From: CAIQQQ01 sp037445025
GTDB taxonomy: Bacteria; Pseudomonadota; Alphaproteobacteria; Acetobacterales; Acetobacteraceae
Assembly (NCBI GenBank): GCA_037445025.1
Contig: JBBILI010000007.1
Coordinates: forward strand, 1 to 64,000
Length of the DNA: 64,000 nt
Direction: 5' to 3'
Shown: piece after piece, positions 62,905 to 64,000 of the stretch
Position numbering within the stretch: the stretch's first letter is position 1
How the letters are laid out: each line of letters begins with the position of its first letter
The notes under the pieces: generated by a model
What the model was told of the DNA's origin: nothing
Database searches by the model: none
Seen by the model: only the letters and a program-made list of their open reading frames with translations
Made by a program: the position numbers and the translations under genes

Positions 62905-63768
62905 TCACTTCTTCTTCTCGGGCACGCGGTTGATGGTGGCCTCGGGCGGCAGCACACCGCGCAGGCCGTAATCGAACAGGCGCACCACCTCCAGCCGGTC
63001 GAGCCGGGCGAACGGCACCACCTCAGCGACGTTGTTGGCGGTGTAGTGAACGGTGCCGACCGGCAGGCCGGCGGGGAAGGCGTTGGCTTCGGCACTCGTC
63101 ACCACCCGCTCACCCTCGCCGGGCGTCACACCTTCGGGCCAGAACATCAGCCGCGGCCGGGCGCTGTTGTTGCCGGCCAGCATGGCATGGGCGCGACTGT
63201 CCTCGAGAATGACGGGAATGCGGCTGTTCATGTCGGTCAGCAGCAGCACACGCGCCGAGCGGGCGCCGAGTTCGGTAACACGCCCGACCAGCCCACGATC
63301 GTCCAGCGCGATCTGACCCTTGACGATGCTGTGGTTGGGCCCGGCGGAGAGCAGCACGGCGCGGGCATACACACCGCCGGCATCGGCCACCACCCGGGCG
63401 GTGACGTAGCTGGGCGTGGGGTCGGGCACCCAGTTCAGATTGGCCTTCAGCGTGGTGTTCTCGGCGTCCAGCGCCATGGCGACGGACTGCCAGCGCCGCA
63501 GCGTCTCGTTTTCCTTGCGCAGCCGGGCATTGTCTTCATACAGCGTCACCATCTCGCGCGCATTGTCGATGGCGGTGCGCAGGGAGGCGAGCGGTTCGGC
63601 CAGCACGCCATAGATCGGCGCCAGCGCATCGGCCAGCGCCATGCGGGCGCGTTCAGCCAGCAGCACATCCGCCTTGCCAAGCAGCATCAGCCCGAACGCC
63701 GCGGCGATGAGCACCGGCAGGGTCAGCTTCGCGAGAGCCTGGCGAACCGGGATCGACAGCCGGATCAC
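62905..63768 (-). CDS. mreC: Rod shape-determining protein MreC
   Basis: A 287-residue inner-membrane protein with one membrane segment (LPVLIAAAFGLMLLG), a coiled coil (about 65-105, NARLRKENETLRRW) and the periplasmic beta domains with DRGLVGRVTELGARSARVLLLTDMNSRIPV. It starts at GTG 63768. It ends in a charged EKKK tail. Confidence 0.95.
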   Translation of the reverse strand: MIRLSIPVRQALAKLTLPVLIAAAFGLMLLGKADVLLAERARMALADALAPIYGVLAEPLASLRTAIDNAREMVTLYEDNARLRKENETLRRWQSVAMALDAENTTLKANLNWVPDPTPSYVTARVVADAGGVYARAVLLSAGPNHSIVKGQIALDDRGLVGRVTELGARSARVLLLTDMNSRIPVILEDSRAHAMLAGNNSARPRLMFWPEGVTPGEGERVVTSAEANAFPAGLPVGTVHYTANNVAEVVPFARLDRLEVVRLFDYGLRGVLPPEATINRVPEKKK

Positions 63769-63869
63769 AGTCGGTGGAACCCTTCAGGAATGGTCAGACG
63801 CAGTGTGGGGACACAGTCTAGCGATTCGAGGCACGGGAGTCCGCAGGCACGTCGTGAAATGCACAAAAA

Positions 63870-64000
63870 TCAATACATCGAGGTCAGCACGTTGCGCAGC
63901 CGCTTCATCTCCTCCAGCGCCCGCCCGGTGCCCAGCGCCACGCATTGCAGCGCGTCCTCGGCCACCACCACCGGCAGGCCGGTGGCGTCGCGCAGCACCT
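63870..64000 (-). CDS. mreB: Rod shape-determining protein MreB, C-terminal fragment
   Basis: Only the last 43 codons are inside the window. LRDATGLPVVVAEDALQCVALGTGRALE followed by a short tail ending LTSMY is the MreB C terminus. With mreC, mreD, mrdA and rodA it makes the standard cell-wall elongation operon. Confidence 0.92.
   Translation of the reverse strand, partial: VLRDATGLPVVVAEDALQCVALGTGRALEEMKRLRNVLTSMY

Overview
The window is high-GC chromosomal DNA, most likely from an alphaproteobacterium of the Acetobacteraceae/Rhodospirillales type. The reasons are the rpmH-rnpA-yidD-yidC-engB-argB block, the mreB-mreC-mreD-mrdA-rodA block, many Tat-type and NitT/TauT-type transport genes, and dispersed AT-rich and GC-rich palindromes of a kind I associate with that family. 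The genus cannot be fixed from the sequence alone.

Layout. 1-6.2 kb is an accessory, decaying region: the start of an IS66-type transposase, a pair of overlapping helical genes resembling DUF6895 proteins, a multi-hairpin repeat, one large gene of about 1,100 codons broken by a stop and two frameshifts, and a small acidic gene behind it. 6.3-12.0 kb is a probable operon of an orphan molybdenum hydroxylase large subunit and a NitT/TauT-type ABC importer. 12.0-14.2 kb holds a flavin amine oxidase and a TauE/SafE exporter. 14.2-17.8 kb is phnCDEE for phosphonate uptake. 18-24 kb holds a DEAD-box helicase, a cluster of small envelope genes (DUF3309, lipoproteins, SYLF, OmpA), trmO, a His-rich protein and DUF2934. 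24-28.4 kb has two sugar-type permeases without partners and a hybrid histidine kinase, followed by tRNA-Leu and tRNA-Asn.

29-40 kb is the carbon-phosphorus lyase locus. phnF and a second phnM-like gene run leftward, and phnG-H-I-J-K-L-M plus a DUF1045 gene run rightward from the same intergenic region; phnN lies about 2 kb further on, behind a broken aldo-keto reductase and an SDR gene. With phnCDEE this would let the cell take up phosphonates and convert them to phosphate and PRPP. 40-52 kb is rich in peptide, amide and glutathione chemistry: two gamma-glutamyltransferases, a serine hydrolase, a ThDP enzyme, two dipeptide-type ABC ATPases, an amidase, a GST, csaA and xanthine phosphoribosyltransferase. 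52-54.4 kb has DUF2939, DUF3034 and a secreted truncated hemoglobin. 54.5-64 kb is housekeeping: argB, engB, yidC, yidD, rnpA, rpmH, then rodA, mrdA, mreD, mreC and the end of mreB.

The most striking non-coding pattern is that almost every tail-to-tail gene junction is occupied by a perfect or near-perfect palindrome. Five junctions carry members of one AT-rich family (core GGTTCTTTTTT..AAAAAAGAACC or CTTCTTT..AAAGAAG). Two of these are mirrored double copies about 125 bp long. One junction carries a 227-bp nested palindrome that runs exactly from stop codon to stop codon. These look like mobile bidirectional terminators. A second, unrelated multi-hairpin repeat occurs at 1965 and 22237.
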